A DNA stretch of 47,231 bases from an uncultured Ruminococcus sp. (lineage in GTDB: Bacteria; Bacillota; Clostridia; Oscillospirales; CAG-272), in assembly GCA_905202255.1 (NCBI GenBank), contig CAJKRH010000010.1, positions 1-47,231 on the forward strand, read 5' to 3'. A program made the position numbers and the translations under genes. The notes under the pieces were generated by a model. It had not been told where the DNA came from and made no database searches. It saw nothing but the letters and a program-made list of their open reading frames with translations. Shown here one piece after another: positions 16,569-23,969 of the stretch (positions within the stretch are counted from its first letter, which is position 1; each line of letters opens with the position of its first letter).

Positions 16569-17333
16569 ATGTTACCAAATCCTGTTTTTTTAAATATTCA
16601 CATGTATGGCATAATGGTTGCTGTCGGAATTCTATTCGCGTTTGTAGTGCTTACTTATCTTTTGAAAAAGAAAAACATAGATAAAAAATTTGCCGATTTT
16701 CTTTTTTATGACGGAATTGTGTCGATTGCGGTCGGCTTTGTTTCGGCGGCATTGTTTCAGGCAATTTACAATTATATCAAAAATCCGAACGCAGGATTTC
16801 ATTTTGGAGACGGAATAACCTTTTTAGGCGGTCTCATCGGAGGCGCCGCTTGCTTTATATGTGTTTATTTTATATTTCGCAAAAAATTCAATATGCGACT
16901 TTATCAGGTTCTCTCTATTCTGCCTTGTTGTATTTTGATCGCTCATGCTTTTGGTCGTGTCGGATGCTTCTTTGCCGGATGTTGTTACGGAAAGGAAACG
17001 AACGGTTTTTGGGGTGTAAAATTTCCGAATTTATCGAGCAAAGTGTATCCAACGCAACTGTTTGAAGCAGTATTTCTGCTTATCATGTTTACAATCTGCT
17101 TTTATCTTGTTTTGCAAAAAAGTTTCAGATACAATGTGAGCTTTTATCTTATATCTTATGGCATATTCAGATTTTTCATCGAACTTTTGCGTGGTGATGA
17201 CAGAGGAACGTTTCTTTATGGCATTTCGCCATCGCAGTTTTGGTCGGTAGCAATGGTTATCACCGGCATCGCATCCGTTTTTATTATGAAGTTTTTCTCA
17301 AACAAGGAGGTCCACCATGAAAAAATATCTTAA
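16569..17333 (+). CDS. Lgt-like prolipoprotein diacylglyceryl transferase family protein
   Basis: A 254-residue multi-pass membrane protein (about seven helices). It carries the Lgt-type core HAFGRVGCFFAGCCYGKETN, the N-terminal IHMYGIMVAVGI and the late motif FFIELLRGDDRG. True Lgt moves diacylglycerol from phosphatidylglycerol to lipobox cysteine. The GCFFAGCCYG variant with three Cys differs from the housekeeping GRxGNFxN form, so this may be a specialised paralogue with another substrate. It overlaps the first chromate-family gene by 17 bases and starts after a strong AGGAGG. Cargo gene rather than the housekeeping lgt, by context. Confidence 0.8.
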   Translation: MLPNPVFLNIHMYGIMVAVGILFAFVVLTYLLKKKNIDKKFADFLFYDGIVSIAVGFVSAALFQAIYNYIKNPNAGFHFGDGITFLGGLIGGAACFICVYFIFRKKFNMRLYQVLSILPCCILIAHAFGRVGCFFAGCCYGKETNGFWGVKFPNLSSKVYPTQLFEAVFLLIMFTICFYLVLQKSFRYNVSFYLISYGIFRFFIELLRGDDRGTFLYGISPSQFWSVAMVITGIASVFIMKFFSNKEVHHEKIS

Positions 17334-17889
17334 TCTTTTCTTTACTATGCTGAAAATAGGACTGTTTACCTTCGGTGGCGGTTATGCAATGATCGCATTG
17401 CTTGAAAACGAATTTATTTCCAAAAAGAAATGGATGAAAAAAGACGAATTCATCGATATGGTTGCGATCGCCGAATCTACGCCCGGACCTGTGGCCATTA
17501 ACTCCGCCACATATATCGGGTATAAGCTTCTCGGCTTTTGGGGAGCATTTTTCGCCACGGTAGCGGTCTGTATTCCGTCTTTCGTTATTATATTTTTTAT
17601 CTCTCTTTTCTTTGATTCTTTCCTATCCTTGATGTTGGTTTCTTATGCCTTTCGCGGAATACAGGTGTGCGTAATATATCTTATAATGTCCGCCGGTTTA
17701 AAAATGTTGAATGATATGCAAAAAAACATATTCAACATTGTTATTCTTACGGCCACTCTTGCGTGTATGATTTCATTTTCAGTATTTTCCGTTAATTTTT
17801 CGAGCATATTTTATATTGTAATAAGCGGATTTATTGGGCTTTTTGTCTATATGATACATTTGATTCATGCAAGGAGAAATAAAAAATGA
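17317..17889 (+). CDS. Chromate transporter family, half-size protein 1
   Basis: A 190-residue CHR-family membrane protein with the signatures FTFGGGYAMIALLENEF and ESTPGPVAINSATYIGYK, and about five to six helices. Short CHR proteins work as pairs and together equal one long ChrA. The family exports chromate, but in gut anaerobes the substrate is often unknown. RBS AAGGAGG lies inside the upstream gene; the stop overlaps the next start by 4 bases (ATGA). Confidence 0.92.
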   Translation: MKKYLNLFFTMLKIGLFTFGGGYAMIALLENEFISKKKWMKKDEFIDMVAIAESTPGPVAINSATYIGYKLLGFWGAFFATVAVCIPSFVIIFFISLFFDSFLSLMLVSYAFRGIQVCVIYLIMSAGLKMLNDMQKNIFNIVILTATLACMISFSVFSVNFSSIFYIVISGFIGLFVYMIHLIHARRNKK

Positions 17890-18458
17890 TATACCTTGAA
17901 CTATTTTTAACGTTTCTTCAAATCGGCGCTGTTTCTTTCGGCGGCGGATATGGTATGATTTCGCTGATTCGGGAGAAGGTTCTAACTCACGGCTGGCTCA
18001 CAGAAAAACAGTTGCTCGATATGATTGCCGTTTCGGAATCAACTCCCGGACCAATCGCTGTCAATATGGCAACATTTATAGGTTCTGCACAGGGAGGAAT
18101 TCTCGGTTCGTTTCTTGCTACGCTCGGCGTCGTTTTACCGTCTTTTATCGTTATTTTAATCATTGCCTCGCTTATACGCAGTTTTTTGAAATATCAGGGC
18201 GTTCAGGCGTTTTTAAGCGGCATACGTCCGTGCGTAATCGGTTTGATCCTTGCGACGGCGTTTACAATGCTGATTGGCGTCCTTTTCGGATTTGAAAACG
18301 CAGGTAATTCTCTCGCTCTTGATGTAAAGGGTATTATTATATTTGTTATTATTGCGATTTTTGCGATTATTTTCAAAAAAGTCAGAAAAAAGGCTGCCTC
18401 TCCGATTTTTTTAATACTTCTTTCTGCCGGACTCGGAATGGCTTTTTATGCAGTGTAA
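17886..18458 (+). CDS. Chromate transporter family, half-size protein 2
   Basis: The partner of the preceding gene, also 190 residues, with SFGGGYGMISLIREKV and ESTPGPIAVNMATFIG. The halves share the fold but only moderate identity, as expected for an old duplication with opposed topology. Tight coupling supports a heterodimer. It ends head-to-head against the minus-strand potassium operon, with 10 bases between stops and no clear terminator. Confidence 0.92.
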   Translation: MIYLELFLTFLQIGAVSFGGGYGMISLIREKVLTHGWLTEKQLLDMIAVSESTPGPIAVNMATFIGSAQGGILGSFLATLGVVLPSFIVILIIASLIRSFLKYQGVQAFLSGIRPCVIGLILATAFTMLIGVLFGFENAGNSLALDVKGIIIFVIIAIFAIIFKKVRKKAASPIFLILLSAGLGMAFYAV

Positions 18459-18468
18459 AAGAAAATTT

Positions 18469-18762
18469 TCAAAAATATGTAAAATCGTTCAAGTAGCTTT
18501 TTATGGTTTCGGTCAGGTCAACTTCGGATTCATCGTAAACGACGATTCTGACGTCACGGTGCTTTTGTCTGAATAGTTCGATATCCGATATGGCTTTTTC
18601 ATTGTTTTCGGCATCAAGAAACATCAAAGGAATTTCTTTCTTTTGATTTTCTTTTTCAATTGCTTTCCTGTTTTCCTCCAAGAAAGCATCGAGCCTTTTC
18701 ATAATGAAAAAGCCGAAAACTATAACTGCTGTTACTGCGATAATAACAATCACATCTTTCAT
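18469..18762 (-). CDS. Small membrane-anchored protein, third gene of the Trk operon
   Basis: A 97-residue protein: one N-terminal membrane helix (VIVIIAVTAVIVFGFFIM), then a charged coil (residues 25-45) and a small alpha/beta segment (EIPLMFLDAENNEKAISDIE, VRIVVYDESEV). I know no named family. It follows trkA by 23 bases, so it may be an accessory subunit of the potassium channel or of the KdpD-like sensor. Confidence 0.65.
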   Translation of the reverse strand: MKDVIVIIAVTAVIVFGFFIMKRLDAFLEENRKAIEKENQKKEIPLMFLDAENNEKAISDIELFRQKHRDVRIVVYDESEVDLTETIKSYLNDFTYF

Positions 18763-18785
18763 AAGGTCACCTTCTTTTAAGGCGG

Positions 18786-19439
18786 TTAAATATCAAAACA
18801 CTTTCGCAATGCCTTATAATCTCCGAACACCAAAAGCGTTTCCTCTCCGGAAAGGACTGTGTCGGCGGTAACAACCGCATTGATTTTTCCGTTTTTCTTT
18901 GTGGCGATGATATTTACATTGTATTTTCTGCGAATATCTATCTCTGCAATTGATTTCCCCACCCATGCCCGCGGAACGGACACTTCAAAAATCGAACAGG
19001 AATCACCGAGTTCTATATAATCGAGAATATGGTCGGATGTATATCGGATTGCAGCCCATGTGGCAAGTTGCTTTTCAGGGTAGATAATTTCGTCCGCGCC
19101 GTTACGCAGAAGAAATTTCGCCTGTACGTCCTGTTCGGCACGAGACACAACCTTTTGCGCGCCCAATTCCTTTAATAAGCAGGTCGTTTCAAGCGAACTC
19201 TGGAAATTCCCTCCGATTGTTACGATACAAACATCATAATTTTTTATACCGAGAGATTTCAGCAACGCTTCGTTTGTGCTGTCGCCGATTTGTCCGTTAG
19301 TCACATATGGCATAGCATCGTTAATTCTTTCCTCATTTTCGTCTACTGCCATGATCTCATGTCCCAATTCGTGCAATTTCATTGCTATGTATTTCCCGAA
19401 ACGTCCGAGACCTATCAATAAAACAGATTTTGTTTTCAT
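18786..19439 (-). CDS. Trk/Ktr potassium channel regulatory subunit (RCK)
   Basis: A 217-residue TrkA/KtrA protein. The N-terminal RCK Rossmann fold has GLGRFGKYIAMKLHELGHE and an acidic strand end (AVDENEE) for NAD(H)/ATP binding. The C-terminal TrkA_C domain (~140-217) has FEVSVPRAWVGKSIAEIDIR; in KtrA this binds c-di-AMP. The octameric ring gates the membrane subunit encoded 18 bases upstream. Confidence 0.93.
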   Translation of the reverse strand: MKTKSVLLIGLGRFGKYIAMKLHELGHEIMAVDENEERINDAMPYVTNGQIGDSTNEALLKSLGIKNYDVCIVTIGGNFQSSLETTCLLKELGAQKVVSRAEQDVQAKFLLRNGADEIIYPEKQLATWAAIRYTSDHILDYIELGDSCSIFEVSVPRAWVGKSIAEIDIRRKYNVNIIATKKNGKINAVVTADTVLSGEETLLVFGDYKALRKCFDI

Positions 19440-19457
19440 ATAAATATCCTCCTCAGC

Positions 19458-20786
19458 TCAGCCGACGGCAATTGTATCCGCCGGAAGTTTTGCTACTTGC
19501 TTTTTATTTGCTCCGAAAGCGGCATAGATCAGCGTTAATCCGCCCACCCGACCGAAGAACATGGACATAATCAGAATCATTTTAGAAGCACTTCCGAGTG
19601 TCGGAGTAATGCCGAGTGTCAGTCCTACCGTACCTACGGCGGAGGCTGTTTCGTAAAGACATGATGTGATAGGCAAATTTTCAATCGTACTGATAGCCAT
19701 TCCGCCAACCAAAAACAGAGTTATGTACATCAAAAATACTGCCGAAGCTGTTTTTACGGTTTCATCATCAATCCGACGTTTCATAACTTCGGCGTTGTCT
19801 TTTTTTCGGAAAACGGAAAAAGCAGAAGAAAACAGAACCGCTATCGTTGTCGTTTTCATACCGCCTGCGGTTGACCCCGGTGAACCGCCTATCAACATAA
19901 GAATAATCATCAGGTATAATCCCGTATCACTGATGACGGTAAGATTTATCGTGTTAAAGCCTGCCGTTCTTGGCGTTACGGATTGAAATAAAGACGCAAG
20001 TATGCGCTCTCCTACAGGTAAATCGCCACATTCAAAAAAGAAGAAATAAACAGCGGGTAAAACAATCAGCACAGCCGTAACAATCAAAACAAGTTTGCTC
20101 TGCGTGCGATATTCTCTTATTCGCCACTTGTGTTTGCAAATGTCTTCCCATACAAGGAAACCGATACCACCGATAATGATTAACAGCATAATCGTAATAT
20201 TGATAACCGGTTGTGCGGAGTAGTAAGTCAGAGAAGTAAATTCGCCGCTTTTGGTTCCCATAATATCGAATCCGGCATTGCAAAATGCAGACACGGCGTG
20301 AAAAACAGCCATCCATATACCTTCTGCGCCGTAATCCTTGCAAAACACAGGGAGCATAATCAGTGCCCCGATCATTTCAATCAAAAAGATCCCCTTGATT
20401 ATAAATCCGGTCAATCGAACGATTCCGCTCACGTTCGGCGCGGAAATTGCGTTTTTCATTGTTTCGCGGCTGAACAGCCCGATTTTTTTACCGGAGGCAA
20501 CAGCAAGTGAAACTGCAATTGTTACAACGCCCATACCGCCGATTTGAATTAGCAACAATATAATGATTTGCCCGAATATCGTCCAGTGCGTTGCGGTATC
20601 GAACACAATAAGTCCCGTTACGCACACGGCAGATGTTGAAGTGAAAAGCGCATCTATAAAAGAAGTCCATTCATGCGATTTTGAAGAAATCGGCAGAGTT
20701 AATAGCAATGCACCGAGTAATATGACCCCTGCAAACCCCAGCAGTATTATTTGAAACGAAGATAGTTTTCTTTTCAGTATTTCCAT
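19458..20786 (-). CDS. Trk/Ktr potassium uptake membrane subunit
   Basis: A 442-residue TrkH/KtrB protein with eight membrane helices grouped into four pore repeats. Filter signatures are seen at FTSTSAVCVTGL, HAVSAFCNAGFD, FQSVTPRTAGFNTI and TASAVGTVGLTLG, each with the key Gly. The length fits KtrB more than the longer TrkH. With the RCK subunit it forms a sodium- or proton-linked potassium importer. It heads the three-gene operon. No c-di-AMP riboswitch is seen in the 200 bases upstream; TATAAT-like sequences are there but no clean promoter. Confidence 0.93.
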   Translation of the reverse strand: MEILKRKLSSFQIILLGFAGVILLGALLLTLPISSKSHEWTSFIDALFTSTSAVCVTGLIVFDTATHWTIFGQIIILLLIQIGGMGVVTIAVSLAVASGKKIGLFSRETMKNAISAPNVSGIVRLTGFIIKGIFLIEMIGALIMLPVFCKDYGAEGIWMAVFHAVSAFCNAGFDIMGTKSGEFTSLTYYSAQPVINITIMLLIIIGGIGFLVWEDICKHKWRIREYRTQSKLVLIVTAVLIVLPAVYFFFFECGDLPVGERILASLFQSVTPRTAGFNTINLTVISDTGLYLMIILMLIGGSPGSTAGGMKTTTIAVLFSSAFSVFRKKDNAEVMKRRIDDETVKTASAVFLMYITLFLVGGMAISTIENLPITSCLYETASAVGTVGLTLGITPTLGSASKMILIMSMFFGRVGGLTLIYAAFGANKKQVAKLPADTIAVG

Positions 20787-20950
20787 GCAAAAACCTCGAT
20801 TTCATTTATCGGCATTATATTATCACATTTCCCGTAAAGATGGCATTAGATTTTTTACGAATAGTGTTAAGATTTTATAAAGAACGAACCTTAATATCGA
20901 TTCCCTCGTTTTTATGCGCGGTAACGTTGCTGATAGACTGCAAACAGAAA

Positions 20951-20984
20951 ACAGCCCCCGGACAGTAAAAAGTCTTGGGGCTGT
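20951..20984 (-). terminator. Terminator of the sigma-like gene
   Basis: Stem ACAGCCCC...GGGGCTGT extended by GAC/GTC after a 2-base bulge. On the minus strand it is followed by TTTTCTGTTTG. It lies 15 bases beyond the stop. Confidence 0.65.
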
Positions 20985-20998
20985 ATATGACTATGTGC

Positions 20999-21514
20999 TT
21001 ATCCTTGTTCTTTTATATACATTTCAAGCTGCTCCCGCATAGCTTGCAGGCGTTTGGTCACGGCGCTGTGCGTTTTATAGCCGAGCGCCTCCGCAATTTC
21101 CTTCTGCGTTTTACCGTTTTCCCGCATGATGAAAATCGCACGGTCATCCTCCGACAGCGTGGCAAGGAATCCGTTTCGCAGTTCCATATAGGCTTTTTCC
21201 GTGCTTTCGACGGGAGAAAAGAAATCAGCGGCATTTTCAACGGCATCTCTGTCGCTTTCCATCACTTCTTCAAGCGACAATGCCGCACCAAGCTGTGTGT
21301 CGGAATGTGTCCATCTTTTCAAAAAATTGATTTTGTCGTGATTTTCACACACGGAATCGTTGAAATCCTCGTGCGCCGTGAGCTTTGTATCCCCCTTATG
21401 GAGCGCCGCAAAGATTTCCGGTGTTTTCTGTGCCGTCATCAGTGCGTTGATCATCTCTTCTATGAAAAGCCCGGCAAGTTTGTCCACAACATCTTCGATT
21501 TCTTCGTCGGTCAA
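20999..21514 (-). CDS. Sigma-region-4 protein, 3' part of a split gene
   Basis: A frame of 171 residues from a possible TTG. The C-terminal 55 residues are a sigma-70 region 4 helix-turn-helix (LSEDDRAIFIMRENGKTQKE, IAEALGYKTHSAVTKRLQAM). The rest is acidic and helical. The frame is in register with the upstream 117-residue ORF and is divided from it by one TAA; the 12 codons after the stop (ACARAHGKTPEE) read smoothly into it. The GGAGG near the TTG is only 2 bases away and is explained as Pro-Glu-Glu codons, so independent start is doubtful. Likely the distal half of a ~300-residue sigma-like regulator broken by a nonsense change, or one read through. Confidence 0.6.
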   Translation of the reverse strand: MTDEEIEDVVDKLAGLFIEEMINALMTAQKTPEIFAALHKGDTKLTAHEDFNDSVCENHDKINFLKRWTHSDTQLGAALSLEEVMESDRDAVENAADFFSPVESTEKAYMELRNGFLATLSEDDRAIFIMRENGKTQKEIAEALGYKTHSAVTKRLQAMREQLEMYIKEQG

Positions 21515-21550
21515 TTCCTCCGGTGTCTTTCCGTGCGCCCTTGCACAGGC

Positions 21551-21904
21551 TTAGAATCCGGCTTCGAGCGGCTCCTGCAGGTCGGAAAAGAATTTGTCGA
21601 TGGAGGCTTTGAATTGTTTCTCATCGCCCATAATTTCGGCAACCATATCCGCAATGTACGCCGCGTCGCCTTCTTTCAGACAGTTCAGCGGATAGTTTTT
21701 CGAGAAATTTCTCATCGAGCGCTTGTTGCCCGTTTCGGGAAGGAGCTTCAGCCATGACTGCGCAAAGAATTTTTTCGCCTTGGCATAAATCTGCAGTTGT
21801 GCGGGCGTATATTTTTTGTCATCAAAGGCAGGGATGTTTCCGGTAAAATCATGCGTTTCATAATATGCCTGAAGCGCATCCCGCGTCTCTTTGTCGTATG
21901 GCAT
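21551..21904 (-). CDS. Sigma-like protein, 5' part of a split gene
   Basis: A 117-residue soluble helical protein (MPYDKETRDALQAYYETHDF, FFAQSWLKLLPETG) ending ...LEAGF then TAA. It has its own promoter and a good RBS (ACGGAGGACTTGCC before ATG). I recognise no named domain in this half. It may act alone or be the N-terminal half of the protein continued below. Confidence 0.65.
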   Translation of the reverse strand: MPYDKETRDALQAYYETHDFTGNIPAFDDKKYTPAQLQIYAKAKKFFAQSWLKLLPETGNKRSMRNFSKNYPLNCLKEGDAAYIADMVAEIMGDEKQFKASIDKFFSDLQEPLEAGF

Positions 21905-21940
21905 GGCAAGTCCTCCGTAGTGATTATTCTTTCTGAATTA

Positions 21941-21969
21941 ATTATACCATTTTTTCGACCGTTTTTCAA
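21941..21969 (-). promoter_or_regulatory. Promoter of the sigma-like gene
   Basis: TTGAAA and TATAAT on the minus strand with a 17-base spacer, about 35 bases upstream of the ATG. Confidence 0.75.
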
Positions 21970-21979
21970 GGACGAAAAA

Positions 21980-22035
21980 GTGCAAACAAAAACATGCAGA
22001 ATTCAGAAATGAACTCTGCATGTTTTTGTTTGCAC
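21980..22035 (-). terminator. 25-bp hairpin between tRNA-Thr and the sigma-like gene
   Basis: The arms GTGCAAACAAAAACATGCAG... and its reverse complement pair over 25 positions with one mismatch around the loop AGAAAT. It lies 75 bases beyond the tRNA 3' end on the same strand, with a short T-run (CTTTTTC) after it, so it may end the tRNA transcript. It is far longer than most terminators. Confidence 0.55.
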
Positions 22036-22108
22036 TCTCAATCGGCAGATTTAGATGGATGCATAAAAACATCCTTATGAGAATTTGCCTTTCGTAGGTG
22101 TTTTTTGC

Positions 22109-22184
22109 TGGAGCTGATAACCGGATTCGAACCGGTGACCTCATCCTTACCAAGGATGTGCTCTACCTGCTGAGCCATATCAGC
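22109..22184 (-). tRNA. tRNA-Thr (anticodon GGT)
   Basis: A complete 76-base cloverleaf on the minus strand. Acceptor GCTGATA pairs with TATCAGC; the D arm is GCTC/GAGC; the anticodon stem CATCC/GGATG encloses TTGGTAA with anticodon GGT; the T arm is ACCGG-TTCGAAT-CCGGT. The discriminator is T and CCA is encoded. It reads Thr ACC/ACU codons. Its 3' end borders the mobile region, a common insertion side. Confidence 0.97.
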
Positions 22185-22286
22185 GAATGCTTTATTATTA
22201 TAGCAAAAGAATGTGCGTTTGTCAACGGTTTTTTGAATATTTGTGGAAAAGTATCTTTATGTTTCTTTCGGGTCGTCGAGGGAATT

Positions 22287-22311
22287 GACACATACGCGGA
22301 GCGTGTGTGTC
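22287..22311. repeat. R4 hairpin repeat (copy 2)
   Basis: GACACATACGC-GGA-GCGTGTGTGTC, matching the copy at 2397-2421 in layout and flanks. Around it (22185-22440) no gene is supported. Confidence 0.6.
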
Positions 22312-22440
22312 GGCGTCGCCGAGACAGGGTAACGCCGACCCCTACAAGATAAAGCCAAGTACACTAACAGACAAAATAAAAAATATATTCTCCGTTTCGT
22401 TCGCGCACAAACCAGACAACGCCCGCGCCCCCTCTTTTTT

Positions 22441-22684
22441 CAGCGGGCGTGCAGGCTTGCGTGCACGAATCTGCTCGGCTTCCTCGTGTGATATGTTCGC
22501 ACGCGTGGTATGGCTGAGGTTGCGGAGAGCGCGATACTGCCAACTTTCGCTTTGCCGTTTGCAGCACGCACTCGCCACGCACTGATTCTTGCGGCTAACT
22601 CGTGCACGCCGCCCGAGGTTTGCAAGGAGGACGCCGCGAGTCCTCCTTGCTGACTTTTGGTACTTTTCTTCACAGAAAAGTACG
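22441..22684. repeat. R3 intergenic repeat (copy D)
   Basis: Same orientation as 42131-42380 and inverted to 5481-5706. Shared blocks: GCGTGCACGAATCTGCT, ATGTTCGCACGCG, ACTCGCCACGCACT, CTAACTCGTGCACGCCG, CGCGAGTCCTCCTTGCTGAC. It ends in the hairpin GTACTTTTC...GAAAAGTAC, where 42131-42380 instead ends in CGCTTTTGG...CAAAAGCG. Tails are thus exchangeable modules. Confidence 0.85.
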
Positions 22685-22747
22685 ACAAAAAAGATATCTT
22701 TATGTATTTTCTCACTATCGAGAAAGCAAATTTTTCAGCAAACTGAG

Positions 22748-22776
22748 ATGCGGCTTCACAAAAAAGCCGCATTTTT
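22748..22776 (+). terminator. Terminator upstream of the XRE regulator
   Basis: ATGCGGCTT / AAGCCGCAT, a 9-bp stem with a 7-base loop, then TTTTT. It shields the XRE gene from read-through. Its last bases belong to the duplicated promoter cassette. Confidence 0.8.
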
Positions 22777-22861
22777 GCCGTAAATACCCCAAAAAATCTC
22801 CAAATTGGAGAATTTGTAGCCAAATGGTATAGTTGACATACCGGAAAAACGATGGTAAAAT
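22772..22861 (+). promoter_or_regulatory. Promoter cassette 1, driving the XRE regulator
   Basis: TTGACA at 22833 and TAAAAT at 22856 with a 17-base spacer. The 70 bases 22772-22841 recur at 23743-23812 with identical spacing. In the last 41 positions 36 agree, including twice CCAAAT and GAATTT and TAGCCAAAT just ahead of the -35 box. The repeated CCAAAT half-sites are candidate operators for the regulator encoded directly downstream. Confidence 0.8.
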
Positions 22862-22900
22862 GATATCGGTACCAAAAATAATCTTTTGGAGATAAAGTTA

Positions 22901-23701
22901 ATGGCTGATATTGCTGCAAACATATATACCTATAGAAATAAATGCGGATATACGCAAAAGGAGCTTGCCGATATACTGGGCGTTTCCGTGCAGACCGTTT
23001 CAAAATGGGAGCGCGGCGCATCTTATCCCGATGTCACCACAGTCCCGCAGATAGCGGCTGCTCTTCATATATCTGCCGACGAGCTTTTCAATCTCGGCAA
23101 TACAATAGATACAAATCATCAGCTGAGCCGCTACTATAACGAAATGGCGGAGCTGATGATGAGCAGGATACGCTTTGCCATGCCCGGGTATGCGATAGAC
23201 ACCACACCCGACAGCAGAAAAGCCAAGCTCGATATAATCATAGACGAAATGAAAAAGAATCCCGAATACGAAGAGGGCATCGCAAAGCCGGGCATAATCG
23301 GATTTTATGTTTCCATGGATACGGGATTTATCGCGCTCGGCGATGTGAACAAGAAAATTTTCGACGATGACAACGATGAGATATTCGATTTTCTCGGCGA
23401 TAAGAAAAACCGCCGCGTGCTCGAATTGATTTATGAGAGCTATACCGAAACGCTGAGCGCAAATTATATCGCGGAGACGCTCGGATATGATATAGAAGAT
23501 GTGACAAACTGTCTCGAATTCATGGCAAAACATACGATGCTCCGCAAAAACGATGTCATGATAGGCAAAGACCGGAATATGACCTTTTACAAGTTGGAGC
23601 GTCCCGAGGGCTCAAGAGAATTTCTCATGCTCCGAGTAGTCGGCGCTTTCGGGCGTAAATTTCTGAAAAAACCGCAGAAATTTCTCGCTTTCATGGATTA
23701 A
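22901..23701 (+). CDS. XRE-family transcription regulator with C-terminal winged-helix-like region
   Basis: A 266-residue protein. The ATG at 22901, 8 bases after TTGGAGA, is chosen over an upstream TTG. Residues 5-62 are a Cro/C1 helix-turn-helix (NIYTYRNKCGYTQKELADIL, VSVQTVSKWERGASYP). Residues ~80-150 form a linker domain with a possible ligand fold (IGFYVSMDTGFIALGDVN). Residues ~175-230 resemble an ArsR-like winged helix (RRVLELIYESYTETLSANYI, TNCLEFMAKHTMLRKND). Two DNA-binding-like domains in one chain could bridge the two identical promoter cassettes that flank the gene. Monocistronic. Function unknown; autoregulation and control of the downstream small transcript are inferred. Confidence 0.85.
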   Translation: MADIAANIYTYRNKCGYTQKELADILGVSVQTVSKWERGASYPDVTTVPQIAAALHISADELFNLGNTIDTNHQLSRYYNEMAELMMSRIRFAMPGYAIDTTPDSRKAKLDIIIDEMKKNPEYEEGIAKPGIIGFYVSMDTGFIALGDVNKKIFDDDNDEIFDFLGDKKNRRVLELIYESYTETLSANYIAETLGYDIEDVTNCLEFMAKHTMLRKNDVMIGKDRNMTFYKLERPEGSREFLMLRVVGAFGRKFLKKPQKFLAFMD

Positions 23702-23742
23702 AAAATAAGAAAAATTTTTCGTTTTTCCTAAAAAAAGCGGCT

Positions 23743-23832
23743 TTTTTGCCGAAAAAGGAGCAAAAAGTAGCCAAATAGTAGAATTTATAGCCAAATTGTA
23801 TGGTTGACATACGAAAAGAAATGCGTTATAAT
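23743..23832 (+). promoter_or_regulatory. Promoter cassette 2, driving a small transcript
   Basis: The second copy of the 70-bp cassette, here followed by perfect TTGACA (23804) and TATAAT (23827) boxes with a 17-base spacer. Because it has the better -10 box it should be the stronger promoter. Transcription should start near 23839. Confidence 0.85.
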
Positions 23833-23843
23833 ATAAGTGTAAC

Positions 23844-23969
23844 ATGGAGCGCACCTATCGTCGCTTTGTTTCTCTTTTAGCGGCGGATTCTACCGTGGCG
23901 CCTTGTGATATGCAAACCATTTCACCGGTCATATCCCCCCTTTTGACAGGTGATAATCATATAGTTTGA
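23844..23969 (+). CDS. Possible 41-residue peptide in the small transcript
   Basis: The frame starts MERTYRRFVSLLAADSTVAP and ends at a TGA inside the terminator's left edge. No Shine-Dalgarno is present and the ATG would lie about 5 bases from the predicted transcript start, so it would be leaderless. The peptide has a basic start, no membrane helix and one Cys. The paired stems across the frame argue for RNA function. Kept as an alternative. Confidence 0.25.
   Translation: MERTYRRFVSLLAADSTVAPCDMQTISPVISPLLTGDNHIV

Noticed and set aside
20877..20950. Right end of the mobile element near the Trk operon
   Set aside because: No direct repeat of the left edge was found here; the boundary stays open.
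20787..20990. c-di-AMP (ydaO) riboswitch before the Trk operon
   Set aside because: The ~200-base leader is AT-rich and none of the conserved ydaO segments are visible.
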